A stretch of DNA of 40,772 nucleotides from Candidatus Nitrosopumilus sp. (GTDB taxonomy: Archaea > Thermoproteota > Nitrososphaeria > Nitrososphaerales > Nitrosopumilaceae), in the NCBI GenBank assembly GCA_016125975.1, contig JAEFCZ010000043.1, positions 1-40,772 of the forward strand, read 5' to 3'. Shown here piece after piece: positions 1 through 7,825 of this stretch; the first letter of the stretch is position 1, and every line of letters starts with the position of its first letter. The notes under the pieces are model-generated. The model saw only the letters and a program-made list of their open reading frames with translations. It did not search any database and was not told the DNA's origin. Position numbers and translations under genes: made by a program.

Positions 1-46
1 GTGTATAGCAAACCTTTTAGATACAAAATAAGGAATAAAAAATCTC

Positions 47-1189
47 ATGGACAAATCAGGAATGTTTGTAGGTGGGGCTATAGGAGCTGCGATTGCAATA
101 GTGATTTTTGCAGTGTTATTTGTATCACCACCAGAATCAGTAAAACCAGACATCATAGTTAGTAATGGTCACAGTCCAAGTACGGTAGGAGAAACTACTC
201 CATTATACAAAAATGAATTATCATTAATTGAAATATTTGAAAAATCAGAGCCAGGAGTGGTAAGAGTAAATGTTCAGAGAGGAGACACTTTAGATTCTGT
301 AGGGGGTGTTGGCTCAGGTTTTGTTTTTGATAAAAATGGTCATGTAATTACAAATGCACATGTCATTGACGATTCGCGAAAAGTTGTAGTGACATTTCTT
401 GATGGAAGATCATATAATGCAGAGATTATAGGAGTGGATGAATTTACAGATTTGGCAGTTATCAAAGTTAATGCGGATTTTACATTATTACGTCCATTAC
501 TAATTGGAGACTCTTCAAATCTCAAAGTAGGGGAACCTATAGCCGCAATTGGAAATCCATTTGGATTGTCGGGTTCTATGACTTCAGGAATTGTAAGTCA
601 ATTAGGTCGATTACTCCCATTAGAATCAAGATATTCAATTCCAGATGTAATTCAGACGGATGCAGCTATCAATCCAGGAAACTCTGGAGGACCGTTATTG
701 AATATGAGAGGAGAAGTAGTTGGGATTAACACAGCAATTCAATCAGCAACAGGTGAATTTACAGGTGTAGGATTTGCAATTCCATCACAAACAGTCGCAA
801 AAATAATTCCAACACTAATCGAAGATGGAGAATACAAACATCCATGGATAGGAATTTCAGGAAGAGATATTGATCCAGATTTAGCCAAAGTTTTAGAACT
901 TCAAGATGCAGTAGGATTTTTAGTAGTAACTGTAAGTGAAGACAGTCCAGCATCAAAAGCAGGAATGATTGGGTCAGACAAAACAATTGATGTGGATGGA
1001 ATAAACTATCCAATGGGAGGAGATATTATTTTATCAGTTGACGGAATTGAGGTAAGGAAAATTGATGATATTTTGATCCACCTTCAAAGAGCAAAATCAG
1101 TTGGAGATGAGATGATTCTAGAGGTTTTAAGAGATGGTAGAACTACAGATATTTCAATTATTCTTCAAGAAAGACCAAATGGAAATTAG
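47..1189 (+). CDS. Membrane-anchored HtrA/DegP-type serine protease with PDZ domain
   Basis: This is a trypsin-like protease of the HtrA/DegQ family, 380 aa. Residues 8-27 form one hydrophobic segment right after the start, so the protein is probably anchored in the membrane with the protease outside the cell. The catalytic triad is visible: His105 in TNAHV, Asp135 in FTDLAV and Ser213 in GNSGGP. A single PDZ domain fills about residues 270-370, where HtrA proteins bind exposed C-termini of unfolded substrates. The role is inferred to be quality control of surface proteins. The ATG at 47 is preceded by an AGGA-like site. The gene ends about 40 bases before cofG, which has its own TATA-like box, so the two are probably transcribed separately. 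Confidence 0.9.
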   Translation: MDKSGMFVGGAIGAAIAIVIFAVLFVSPPESVKPDIIVSNGHSPSTVGETTPLYKNELSLIEIFEKSEPGVVRVNVQRGDTLDSVGGVGSGFVFDKNGHVITNAHVIDDSRKVVVTFLDGRSYNAEIIGVDEFTDLAVIKVNADFTLLRPLLIGDSSNLKVGEPIAAIGNPFGLSGSMTSGIVSQLGRLLPLESRYSIPDVIQTDAAINPGNSGGPLLNMRGEVVGINTAIQSATGEFTGVGFAIPSQTVAKIIPTLIEDGEYKHPWIGISGRDIDPDLAKVLELQDAVGFLVVTVSEDSPASKAGMIGSDKTIDVDGINYPMGGDIILSVDGIEVRKIDDILIHLQRAKSVGDEMILEVLRDGRTTDISIILQERPNGN

Positions 1190-1200
1190 TTCGATACAAG

Positions 1201-1210
1201 CATAAATACT
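1201..1210 (+). promoter_or_regulatory. TATA-like box for cofG
   Basis: The sequence CATAAATACT lies 22-31 bases before the TTG start of cofG. That is the spacing expected for a leaderless archaeal transcript. No Shine-Dalgarno-like site precedes this TTG, which agrees. This is inferred from sequence only. Confidence 0.4.
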
Positions 1211-1231
1211 CATAGTCAAGAACTCAATCTG

Positions 1232-2401
1232 TTGAGCAAACTTGTCTTGAATTCTGAGAGTTTAAACAATGTTTTAGACAATAAAGAAATTTCACATCAC
1301 AATATTTTAGAAATTTACCAATATGCATTAAAAGATCCAATTGAACTTTTTTCAACTGCCAAAGTTTTAAGAGAAAAATACAAAGGAAACACAGTAACAT
1401 TTTCAAAAAAAGCATTCTTCAATATTGTTAATCTCTGCAAAGATAGTTGCTCATATTGTACATACAAAGCAGAACCAGGAGAAGAAAAATTATCATTAAT
1501 GTCAAAACAACAGATTACAGAATTACTTGATCTTGCAAAAAGATACAGATGTGTAGAGGCATTATTTGTTACAGGCGAACAACCTGAACAAAGATATCAA
1601 GAAGCAAGAGATTGGTTAAAAGAAAATGGATTTGCATCAACATCAGAATATATAATTCATGCATCAGAATTAGCATTAGAAAAAGGACTTTTCCCACATA
1701 CCAATGCAGGAAATCTAGATTTTGACGAGATGAAGGAATTAAAGAAAACAAACGTATCAATGGGTTTAATGCTTGAAAATATCAGTGACAGATTAACAGA
1801 AAAAGGAATGCCACATTTTCTGGCAGCAAGCAAAAGACCAAAAGCAAGATTAGAGATTTTAGAGAACGCTGGGAAGCTACAGATTCCAATGACTACAGGA
1901 ATTCTTGTAGGAATCGGTGAAACCATAGAAGAGATTATTGATTCATTAGTAGCAATCAAAGAATTACATCAAAAATATGGAAATATTCAAGAAGTGATCT
2001 TGCAAAATTTTCAACCAAAACAAGACACTAGAATGAAAGATAAACCATCAGCTGATGAAAAATATTTCAAAATAATTGTAGCACTATCTAGAATTATCAT
2101 GCCAAAAATGAATATACAAATCCCTCCAAATTTATCTCCAAGATCTTATCAAAGTTTTTTGTCAGTGGGAATTAATGATTGGGGAGGAATTTCACCATTG
2201 ACTCCCGACTTTGTAAATCCTGAATTTTCTTGGCCAGATATATCTAAAGTGAATGAGAATTCAAAAAATGCAGGGTTTGACTTGAAGTGTAGATTTCCAA
2301 TATATCCAGAATTCTTTTCTTTTATTAGTAAAGAGCTACAAGAAAAAATGAAAGATATGCAAAATGAAGAGGGTCTAGTAAAAGAGGAGTATTGGAGATG
2401 A
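1232..2401 (+). CDS. cofG: FO synthase subunit 1 (7,8-didemethyl-8-hydroxy-5-deazariboflavin synthase), CofG
   Basis: A radical SAM enzyme of 389 aa that, with CofH, builds the deazaflavin core (FO) of coenzyme F420 from a tyrosine-derived adduct and a ribityl-uracil. The CX3CX2C cluster motif is present as Cys69, Cys73 and Cys76, followed by the CofG-like TYKAEPGEE. The phrase TNAGNLDFDEM and the C-terminal NDWGGISPLTPD also fit CofG. The start is TTG at 1232; there is no better upstream start, and the length matches the family. cofH begins inside the last codons (ATGA overlap at 2398-2401), so the two should be translated in step. F420 in these archaea serves as a two-electron hydride carrier. 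Confidence 0.93.
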   Translation: MSKLVLNSESLNNVLDNKEISHHNILEIYQYALKDPIELFSTAKVLREKYKGNTVTFSKKAFFNIVNLCKDSCSYCTYKAEPGEEKLSLMSKQQITELLDLAKRYRCVEALFVTGEQPEQRYQEARDWLKENGFASTSEYIIHASELALEKGLFPHTNAGNLDFDEMKELKKTNVSMGLMLENISDRLTEKGMPHFLAASKRPKARLEILENAGKLQIPMTTGILVGIGETIEEIIDSLVAIKELHQKYGNIQEVILQNFQPKQDTRMKDKPSADEKYFKIIVALSRIIMPKMNIQIPPNLSPRSYQSFLSVGINDWGGISPLTPDFVNPEFSWPDISKVNENSKNAGFDLKCRFPIYPEFFSFISKELQEKMKDMQNEEGLVKEEYWR

Positions 2402-3657
2402 CAATGAATATAGATATCCTATTCAAAAATGCAGATCCAGTAGTATCAGAAATTCTAAACAAAGCATTATCAGAAAAAGAAATCTCTGCAAAAGAAGGAC
2501 TAGAACTTTACAATACATCTGGAATTGATTTTCATTTAGTTGGATTAGTTGCTGATGAACTAAGAAAGAGAAGAGTAGGAGATGTTGTATCTTATGTGGT
2601 AAACAGAAATATCAATTTTACAAATGTCTGTATCAAACAATGTGGATTTTGTGCATTTAGTAGAGATTTTAGGGAAGAAGAAGGTTATTTTCTTCCTACA
2701 AAAGAGATTGTACGTAGAGCCAAAGAAGCACATCAATTAGGTGCAACAGAAGTCTGTGTTCAAGCAGGCCTTCCACCAGACATGGAAGGAGATGTGTATG
2801 AAAATATTTGCAGGGAGATCAAAAAAGAAGTTCCAGAAATCCACATTCATGGATTCTCACCTGAAGAAATTCTATACGGAGCTACACGTTCAGGTGTGGA
2901 GATTGAAGAATTTCTAAAGAGAATGAAAGAAGCGGGAGTAGATACACTACCAGGAACATCAGCAGAAATACTTGATCAAGAACTAAGAGATAAAATTTCA
3001 CCAGGCAGGATAAGTGTAAAAGACTGGGAAAGAGTCATCAAAAATGCTCATAAAATGGGAATTAACACAACGTCTACTATGATGTTTGGTCATTTAGAAA
3101 CTCAAGAAGACAGAGTAAAACATATTGAAAAATTAAGAGAGATTCAAAAAGAAACCAGAGGATTTACAGAATTTGTTCCACTTAATTTTATCCATACTGA
3201 AGCACCAATATACAAACAACAACTACATGAAGGAATCAAACAAGGAGGTAGTGGAAATGATGTTTTATTGACTCATGCAATTGCAAGAATAATGTTGAAT
3301 AATTGTATTGACAACATACAGATGTCATGGGTAAAAGAAGGACAAAAAATGTCTCAACTCTTGCTTATGTGGGGAGCAAATGATTTTGGTGGAACTTTGA
3401 TTAACGAAAGTATTTCAACATCTGCAGGTTCAGAGCATGGACAATTACTAAAACCAAAAGAAATTAGAAGAATGATAAGAGAAATAAAAAGAATCCCGGC
3501 CGAAAGAAACACAAAATACGACATGTTAAAAAAGTTTGAAGATGGAGAGGAACCAGAAGAAGAATTGGATAAAATTTCAAACACATCACAATTCGGATCA
3601 TATGTAGAATTGATCAAAATAAATAAATTCAATTATCAAAATCCAAGGAGAAAATAA
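2398..3657 (+). CDS. cofH: FO synthase subunit 2, CofH
   Basis: The partner radical SAM enzyme of CofG in FO/F420 synthesis, about 419 aa. The CX3CX2C motif appears as NVCIKQCGFCAF near residue 80. The block LPGTSAEILDQELRD and the C-terminal WGANDFGGTLINE are typical of the CofH/MqnC-like group. Two ATGs compete for the start. ATG 2398 overlaps the cofG stop as ATGA, and ATG 2404 has GGAG at 2394-2397 at good spacing. A TTG at 2392 is also in frame. The reading frame ends just before the TTG start of pmbA, so cofG-cofH-pmbA look like one operon. MqnC-type function is less likely because a full CofG sits next door. Confidence 0.92.
   Translation: MTMNIDILFKNADPVVSEILNKALSEKEISAKEGLELYNTSGIDFHLVGLVADELRKRRVGDVVSYVVNRNINFTNVCIKQCGFCAFSRDFREEEGYFLPTKEIVRRAKEAHQLGATEVCVQAGLPPDMEGDVYENICREIKKEVPEIHIHGFSPEEILYGATRSGVEIEEFLKRMKEAGVDTLPGTSAEILDQELRDKISPGRISVKDWERVIKNAHKMGINTTSTMMFGHLETQEDRVKHIEKLREIQKETRGFTEFVPLNFIHTEAPIYKQQLHEGIKQGGSGNDVLLTHAIARIMLNNCIDNIQMSWVKEGQKMSQLLLMWGANDFGGTLINESISTSAGSEHGQLLKPKEIRRMIREIKRIPAERNTKYDMLKKFEDGEEPEEELDKISNTSQFGSYVELIKINKFNYQNPRRK
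3646..3650 (+). promoter_or_regulatory. Ribosome binding site for the TTG start of pmbA
   Basis: AGGAG at 3646-3650 lies seven bases before the TTG at 3658. This site decides in favour of TTG as the pmbA start and indicates internal translation in a polycistronic message. Confidence 0.55.
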
Positions 3658-5016
3658 TTGTCTGCCTTTGAAAAGGCATTACAACATTCAAAGAAAAAAC
3701 AAATCGATGAATGTGAAATAGTTTTTCTGAAAAAAAATACCACCACAATAAGAATCACAAATTCAGAAATTGCAGAAATTAAACAAAACTTTGATGAAAA
3801 TTTTGGAATAAGATTAATTCATGACAAAAAAATCACGTCAATTCAAACAACAAAAAATGAAGCAATAGAAAAATCAATAGACTTAGCATTCTCAACTATT
3901 TCCAATCTAAAGTCAAGAGAGTTTTGGAAAGGATTACCCTCAGAAGCATCAAACAGAAATCTAGAAGGTACATTTGATGAAAAATTAGAAAGGATCTCAG
4001 GCTCAGATATGATGGATATCGCACAAACCATGATAAATTCAGCAAATTCTAATAAAATTAATACGATTACAGGCTCATTAAATATAGTTTCAGAGATTTT
4101 TGAGATAGAGAATTCCAATGGATTGCATCTCAAAGACAAGTCAACATACATTTCAGGAATCATAAATGCAGAGTCAGAGCAAAGCACCATACCAGTATCA
4201 GGAATAGGTCATGCTTGTGGGAGAACATTATCAAATTTTTCTGCTGAAAAAATTGGAGAAGATGCAAAAAAAATGTGTATTGAATCAATAAATCCTAAAA
4301 AGATTGACTCAGGAACTTGTTCAATAATTTTTGAACCATATTCTGTAGGAGAATTATTGGCATTTGTTGTTGCACAAAATTTTAATTTTAAAACATTTTC
4401 AGAAAAGAAAAGTTGTTTTTCAAATAATTTTGAAGATGAAATAGCAATAAATAATTTTAATCTAACAGACGATCCACATATTGCAGAAGGGATTGGAACA
4501 AAAACAATAGATGATGAAGGAATAGCAACTCAAAAAAATAATCTGATTGAAAATGGAGTTTTCAAAAATACTTTTTCAAATCTTTTTGATAGTTATAAAG
4601 AAAATAAAGAGTCTACAGGAAATGCTGCTAGAATCGGCTCACCCATGGGAAGAAGTTCAGAACCTATCACAATTTCATCCCCACATAATTTAAAAATCGA
4701 TTCAGGAAATACATCCCAAGAAGACATGATTAAAGATACCAAACAGGGATTATTAATTGGAAGGTTGTGGTACACATATGCAGTGAATCCCATAAAAGGT
4801 GATTTTTCATGTACTGCAAGGAGTGGAATTAGGATTATAGAAAATGGTGAAATTAAAAATCCTGGAAAATCAGTTAGAATTATTCATAATCTTCCAACTA
4901 TGTTAAAAAATATTTCAGAAATTGGAAACAATCAACAAAATGTCATTCAATGGGCATCTTTACCATCCATCACACCATCAATCAAAGCAGAAAATATCAA
5001 AGTCAATTCAATCTAA
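3658..5016 (+). CDS. pmbA: TldE/PmbA-type subunit of the TldD/TldE metallopeptidase
   Basis: A 452-aa member of the TldD/PmbA (U62) family, on the side that lacks the metal-binding HEXXXH motif. By family knowledge TldE pairs with the catalytic TldD to form a heterodimeric protease for small unfolded peptides. The C-terminal half carries DDEGIATQKNNLIENG and the later NPIKGDFS, both family hallmarks. The start is TTG, supported by AGGAG seven bases upstream. It follows cofH with no gap. The likely partner tldD is 5.7 kb away at 10700, so the two subunits are not co-transcribed here. A link to F420 synthesis is suggested only by position. Confidence 0.85.
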   Translation: MSAFEKALQHSKKKQIDECEIVFLKKNTTTIRITNSEIAEIKQNFDENFGIRLIHDKKITSIQTTKNEAIEKSIDLAFSTISNLKSREFWKGLPSEASNRNLEGTFDEKLERISGSDMMDIAQTMINSANSNKINTITGSLNIVSEIFEIENSNGLHLKDKSTYISGIINAESEQSTIPVSGIGHACGRTLSNFSAEKIGEDAKKMCIESINPKKIDSGTCSIIFEPYSVGELLAFVVAQNFNFKTFSEKKSCFSNNFEDEIAINNFNLTDDPHIAEGIGTKTIDDEGIATQKNNLIENGVFKNTFSNLFDSYKENKESTGNAARIGSPMGRSSEPITISSPHNLKIDSGNTSQEDMIKDTKQGLLIGRLWYTYAVNPIKGDFSCTARSGIRIIENGEIKNPGKSVRIIHNLPTMLKNISEIGNNQQNVIQWASLPSITPSIKAENIKVNSI

Positions 5017-5019
5017 AAA

Positions 5020-5958
5020 TTATTTGAAAAACGTCAATACAAGATATGTAACATACCCTATGACTAAACACACTCCCATTATTCTATTAATCACGCCTGT
5101 TTTTAACCCAATTAGTAATGCAAGACTGAACATTATCATGATTGCATAGTCAATATAAACATCAGCAGAAGTCATTACACCACCAAGAGCAGCTCCAACA
5201 CCCATGATCATTAAGATATTGTAGATGTTGCTTCCTATGATGTTACCAATACCAATATCACCATGTCCCTTTCTAATTGCAATGATTGACGTAATTAGTT
5301 CTGGAAGAGAGGTTCCAATTGCAATTACGGTTAATCCAATAATTTTTTCAGATAATCCAAATTCTTTAGCGAGAACTACAGCATTATCAACAGTTAAAAA
5401 TGCACCAATATACAAAAGACCAACACCAAGTCCAATCAAACCAATAGATTTGAGATGGACATTACTACTTCCACCTTGTGGAACTTCATCTTTGTTGTTT
5501 TTTCGTTGTTTCATTGCATCCTTGAATGTGTAATATCCAAAAACACCTAACCCAACAAGCAACAAGATTCCATCATAGTTAGACAACTCACCATCAATAG
5601 AAATTAAAATCAACAAAACAGACACACCCAACATAATTGGGATTTCTTTTCTTAGTACTGATTTTTGAATTGTAAGAGGAACAAGAATTGCAGCCACACC
5701 AATCACCATTCCGACATTGGCAATATTACTTCCAATTATATTTCCCAAAATAATTGCACTGTGTTCTCCAGCTGCTGCAATACTAGCTGCAAGTTCGGGA
5801 GTAGAAGTACCATATGCCACAATAGTCATTCCAATTACAAGATTACTAATACGAAATTTTCTAGCAATAGCAACACCACCGCTAACTAACCAGTTACCAC
5901 CAAAACATAACATGACTAGCCCAACCACAGTAAGAACTGCACTTAGTATTACTTCCAC
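5020..5958 (-). CDS. Sodium/calcium exchanger family (CaCA) membrane antiporter
   Basis: A 312-aa integral membrane protein with about ten hydrophobic segments. It has the inverted alpha repeats of the CaCA superfamily: GTSTPELAASIAA in the N-terminal half and GTSLPELITSI with GNIIGSNIYNI in the C-terminal half. These repeats hold the acidic ion-binding residues. The family exchanges Ca2+ (or similar cations) for Na+, K+ or H+. The exact ions cannot be read from the sequence. The short basic loop near the middle (KQRKNNKDE) separates the two halves, as in YrbG-type proteins. It converges on pmbA with only three bases between the two stop codons, so the two genes must share or overlap terminators. 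Confidence 0.9.
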   Translation of the reverse strand: MEVILSAVLTVVGLVMLCFGGNWLVSGGVAIARKFRISNLVIGMTIVAYGTSTPELAASIAAAGEHSAIILGNIIGSNIANVGMVIGVAAILVPLTIQKSVLRKEIPIMLGVSVLLILISIDGELSNYDGILLLVGLGVFGYYTFKDAMKQRKNNKDEVPQGGSSNVHLKSIGLIGLGVGLLYIGAFLTVDNAVVLAKEFGLSEKIIGLTVIAIGTSLPELITSIIAIRKGHGDIGIGNIIGSNIYNILMIMGVGAALGGVMTSADVYIDYAIMIMFSLALLIGLKTGVINRIMGVCLVIGYVTYLVLTFFK

Positions 5959-6086
5959 AAGAAACTTTCAGTTTAATGATGGTTTAAAGGGAATCATTTA
6001 CTATAATTTTACAATTCAAGCAATTCAAGCTATTCAAATAGAGGATTTTACGCACAATTCGTCTGAAAAATCAAGTATATCATTCG

Positions 6087-6094
6087 TTTTTATA
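6087..6094 (+). promoter_or_regulatory. TATA-like box for the gene at 6119
   Basis: TTTTTATA lies about 25 bases before the TTG at 6119. That matches a leaderless archaeal promoter and supports the TTG as the true start. Confidence 0.45.
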
Positions 6095-6118
6095 CAAAGA
6101 AAATTCAAATAGCAAATA

Positions 6119-6859
6119 TTGTCTGAAGATAAAATACTTCCAAAAGATATTGATTCAGACTATAGTCTACCTGGGCGTTATGAAGAAAGTAGTTCAATCA
6201 ATGTTGAATCAATATCACCTCAAAATCCACCTAAATCAAAAAGTAAAAATCTCTTAATAGCAATAATATCTTTTGCAATTGTTTCATCAGGATTCTTTTC
6301 ATATTATTTTATTAATCAAAATGAGATTGATTCACAAATTATCCAAAATACTCTGAACATTAGTCCAGAACAAATCTTAGCAGATCAATACAATGTTGGA
6401 GAGTATGGAAGTGATCATTCCCATGCAGCATTACTTGTTGTAGTAGATGGAGAACAACTAAATTTTGGGTTAGCGCAATTTCAGTTATCTAACAAATACA
6501 TTCACTTTGAAAATCATAATCCATACCTGATTCACAAACATGCAACAGGAGTGCCATTAGAAATGCTCTTTGTGTCAATGGGGTTAGAAATCACACAAAA
6601 TTGTGTTTTTGTAGAATATGATTTTTCTAAAAACATTAATGAATTTTGTGCAGAAGAAGATAAACAAGTTCAAGTTTATGTTAATGAAAAAAGATTTCTA
6701 CCAGATATAGGGCAATATGAAATTCAACATAACGATAGAATATTAATCACGTTAGATGAAAAATCAATCTCAAAGCATTTAAAATATTTAAATTCGTTAA
6801 AAATATTTGATGTGCCAGAAAAACCATCAATTAATTTAGAAAGGGATATTTTTATCTAA
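6119..6859 (+). CDS. Membrane-anchored protein of unknown function
   Basis: I do not recognise a named family for this 246-aa protein. The N-terminus (about 40 residues) is polar and cytosolic in style. It is followed by one transmembrane helix at about residues 43-65 and an extracellular-looking domain of about 170 residues. The domain opens with SDHSHAALLVVVDG and has a cluster of His residues (HSHAA, HFENHNPYLIHKHATG) and two Cys (in NCVFVEY and EFCAEED). The pattern resembles thaumarchaeal secreted domains that sit beside thioredoxin-like or copper proteins. The His-rich stretch suggests metal binding, but that is inference. The start is TTG, with a TATA-like box 25 bases upstream. It converges on the next gene with an 11-base gap. 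Confidence 0.75.
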   Translation: MSEDKILPKDIDSDYSLPGRYEESSSINVESISPQNPPKSKSKNLLIAIISFAIVSSGFFSYYFINQNEIDSQIIQNTLNISPEQILADQYNVGEYGSDHSHAALLVVVDGEQLNFGLAQFQLSNKYIHFENHNPYLIHKHATGVPLEMLFVSMGLEITQNCVFVEYDFSKNINEFCAEEDKQVQVYVNEKRFLPDIGQYEIQHNDRILITLDEKSISKHLKYLNSLKIFDVPEKPSINLERDIFI

Positions 6860-6870
6860 GTTACATTCTG

Positions 6871-7224
6871 CTAATCCAGTACAGATTTTTTAATATCAGT
6901 AATTGATGAAAAGGTGTTTTTTGTCTGGTGCCCAATGTCATGAATTGTTGCACTGTTGTACTTCTTTTCAAGATATCTACCTGCAACTATCATAGGGCCT
7001 CCTATAGCACAAGTAACACCTGTTGGTTCAGGTACCCATAACATCAAAAATCCAATTTTTTGGAGCTTTTTACCTGGTGCAGGAGCTTTTTGAAGAGCAC
7101 CTAATGAACGAGCAGTATGAGCATCATCTATGTTTGCTACATCAGAATACAAATTTGCTCGACGTTTAGCAGATTCAGAAAATTTTCGGAGTTTTTCTAG
7201 TCGTTCCTTTAGGGGGTCTGTCAT
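6871..7224 (-). CDS. Small conserved-looking protein of unknown function
   Basis: A protein of 117 aa from ATG 7224 (MTDPLKERLEKL), which I prefer to an upstream ATG at 7236. The first 40 residues are a charged helix. The middle holds a Gly/Pro-rich hydrophobic stretch (LMLWVPEPTGVTCAIGGPMIVAG) that could sit in or on a membrane. The C-terminus contains HDIGHQTKNTFSS. No catalytic motif is evident. It is divergent from the mntR-like gene across about 135 bases, so the two may share a control region. The function is unknown. Confidence 0.7.
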   Translation of the reverse strand: MTDPLKERLEKLRKFSESAKRRANLYSDVANIDDAHTARSLGALQKAPAPGKKLQKIGFLMLWVPEPTGVTCAIGGPMIVAGRYLEKKYNSATIHDIGHQTKNTFSSITDIKKSVLD

Positions 7225-7360
7225 TCCTATGTACAATCTAGAAAAAAATAGTTAACATTCAAAGATCAACATCAGTTACTTCCAAGTCAATAAAGAGTAA
7301 CCAAAAATCTTGGAAAAAGACACTCAATTATAGTAGATAAAATTTAGATACAAAGATCAC

Positions 7361-7825
7361 ATGAAGACCAAAAACTACAAGAGATTAGATTCTATCAAAG
7401 CAGCACATCAGTCAGAGAAAACAAAATCTAGTACCAGAATGGAGGATTATTTAGAAATTATTTTAGAGTTGGTAGAATTAAAAGGATATGCAACTACTCT
7501 AGACATTTCAAGATATATGAATGTCAGTGCACCAAGCGTCACTAAGATGTTGCAAAGACTTGATGAAGGAGGATATCTTGAATATGAGAAATACCATGGA
7601 ATTAATCTAACAGATAAAGGAACACATGTAGCTGAAGGAATAAAACAAAAACATGGAATACTATTAGAATTTTTTGAGATTCTAGGTATTGGATATGATA
7701 CTGCAAACCAAGATACAGAGGGGATAGAACATCATTTGAATCCAAAAACCATCAAACAACTAAGAAAATTCATAACATTTCTAAAAGCAAACCCAAAAAT
7801 TATTGAAAATTTTAAAAATCTTTAA
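7361..7825 (+). CDS. mntR: MntR/DtxR-family metal-dependent transcription regulator
   Basis: A 154-aa DtxR-type repressor whose body aligns by eye with bacterial MntR. It has an N-terminal winged helix (MEDYLEIILEL, then APSVTKMLQRLDEGGYLEYEKY), then the metal-binding dimerisation helices. All the MntR manganese ligands can be matched: the Asp and Glu of MEDYLE, the His of KHGILLEFF, and Glu, Glu, His of TEGIEHHL. There is no C-terminal SH3 domain, as in MntR and unlike DtxR/IdeR. The first 26 residues are an extension, so a shorter start at Met27 is possible. By inference it represses metal uptake genes when Mn(II) or Fe(II) is plentiful. Its 3' end overlaps the convergent PIN-ATPase gene by 14 bases. 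Confidence 0.85.
   Translation: MKTKNYKRLDSIKAAHQSEKTKSSTRMEDYLEIILELVELKGYATTLDISRYMNVSAPSVTKMLQRLDEGGYLEYEKYHGINLTDKGTHVAEGIKQKHGILLEFFEILGIGYDTANQDTEGIEHHLNPKTIKQLRKFITFLKANPKIIENFKNL

Noticed and set aside
2-31. Possible last codons of an upstream gene ending in TAA at 29-31
   Set aside because: Ten codons are too few to tell coding from chance.
4922-5149. Open frame on the plus strand across the pmbA end
   Set aside because: It is out of frame with pmbA and runs over the antiporter gene; no start signal or family likeness.
6012-6038. Three tandem nine-base units (CAATTCAAG-like) before the gene at 6119
   Set aside because: Only three imperfect units in AT-rich intergenic DNA; too weak to call a regulatory repeat.
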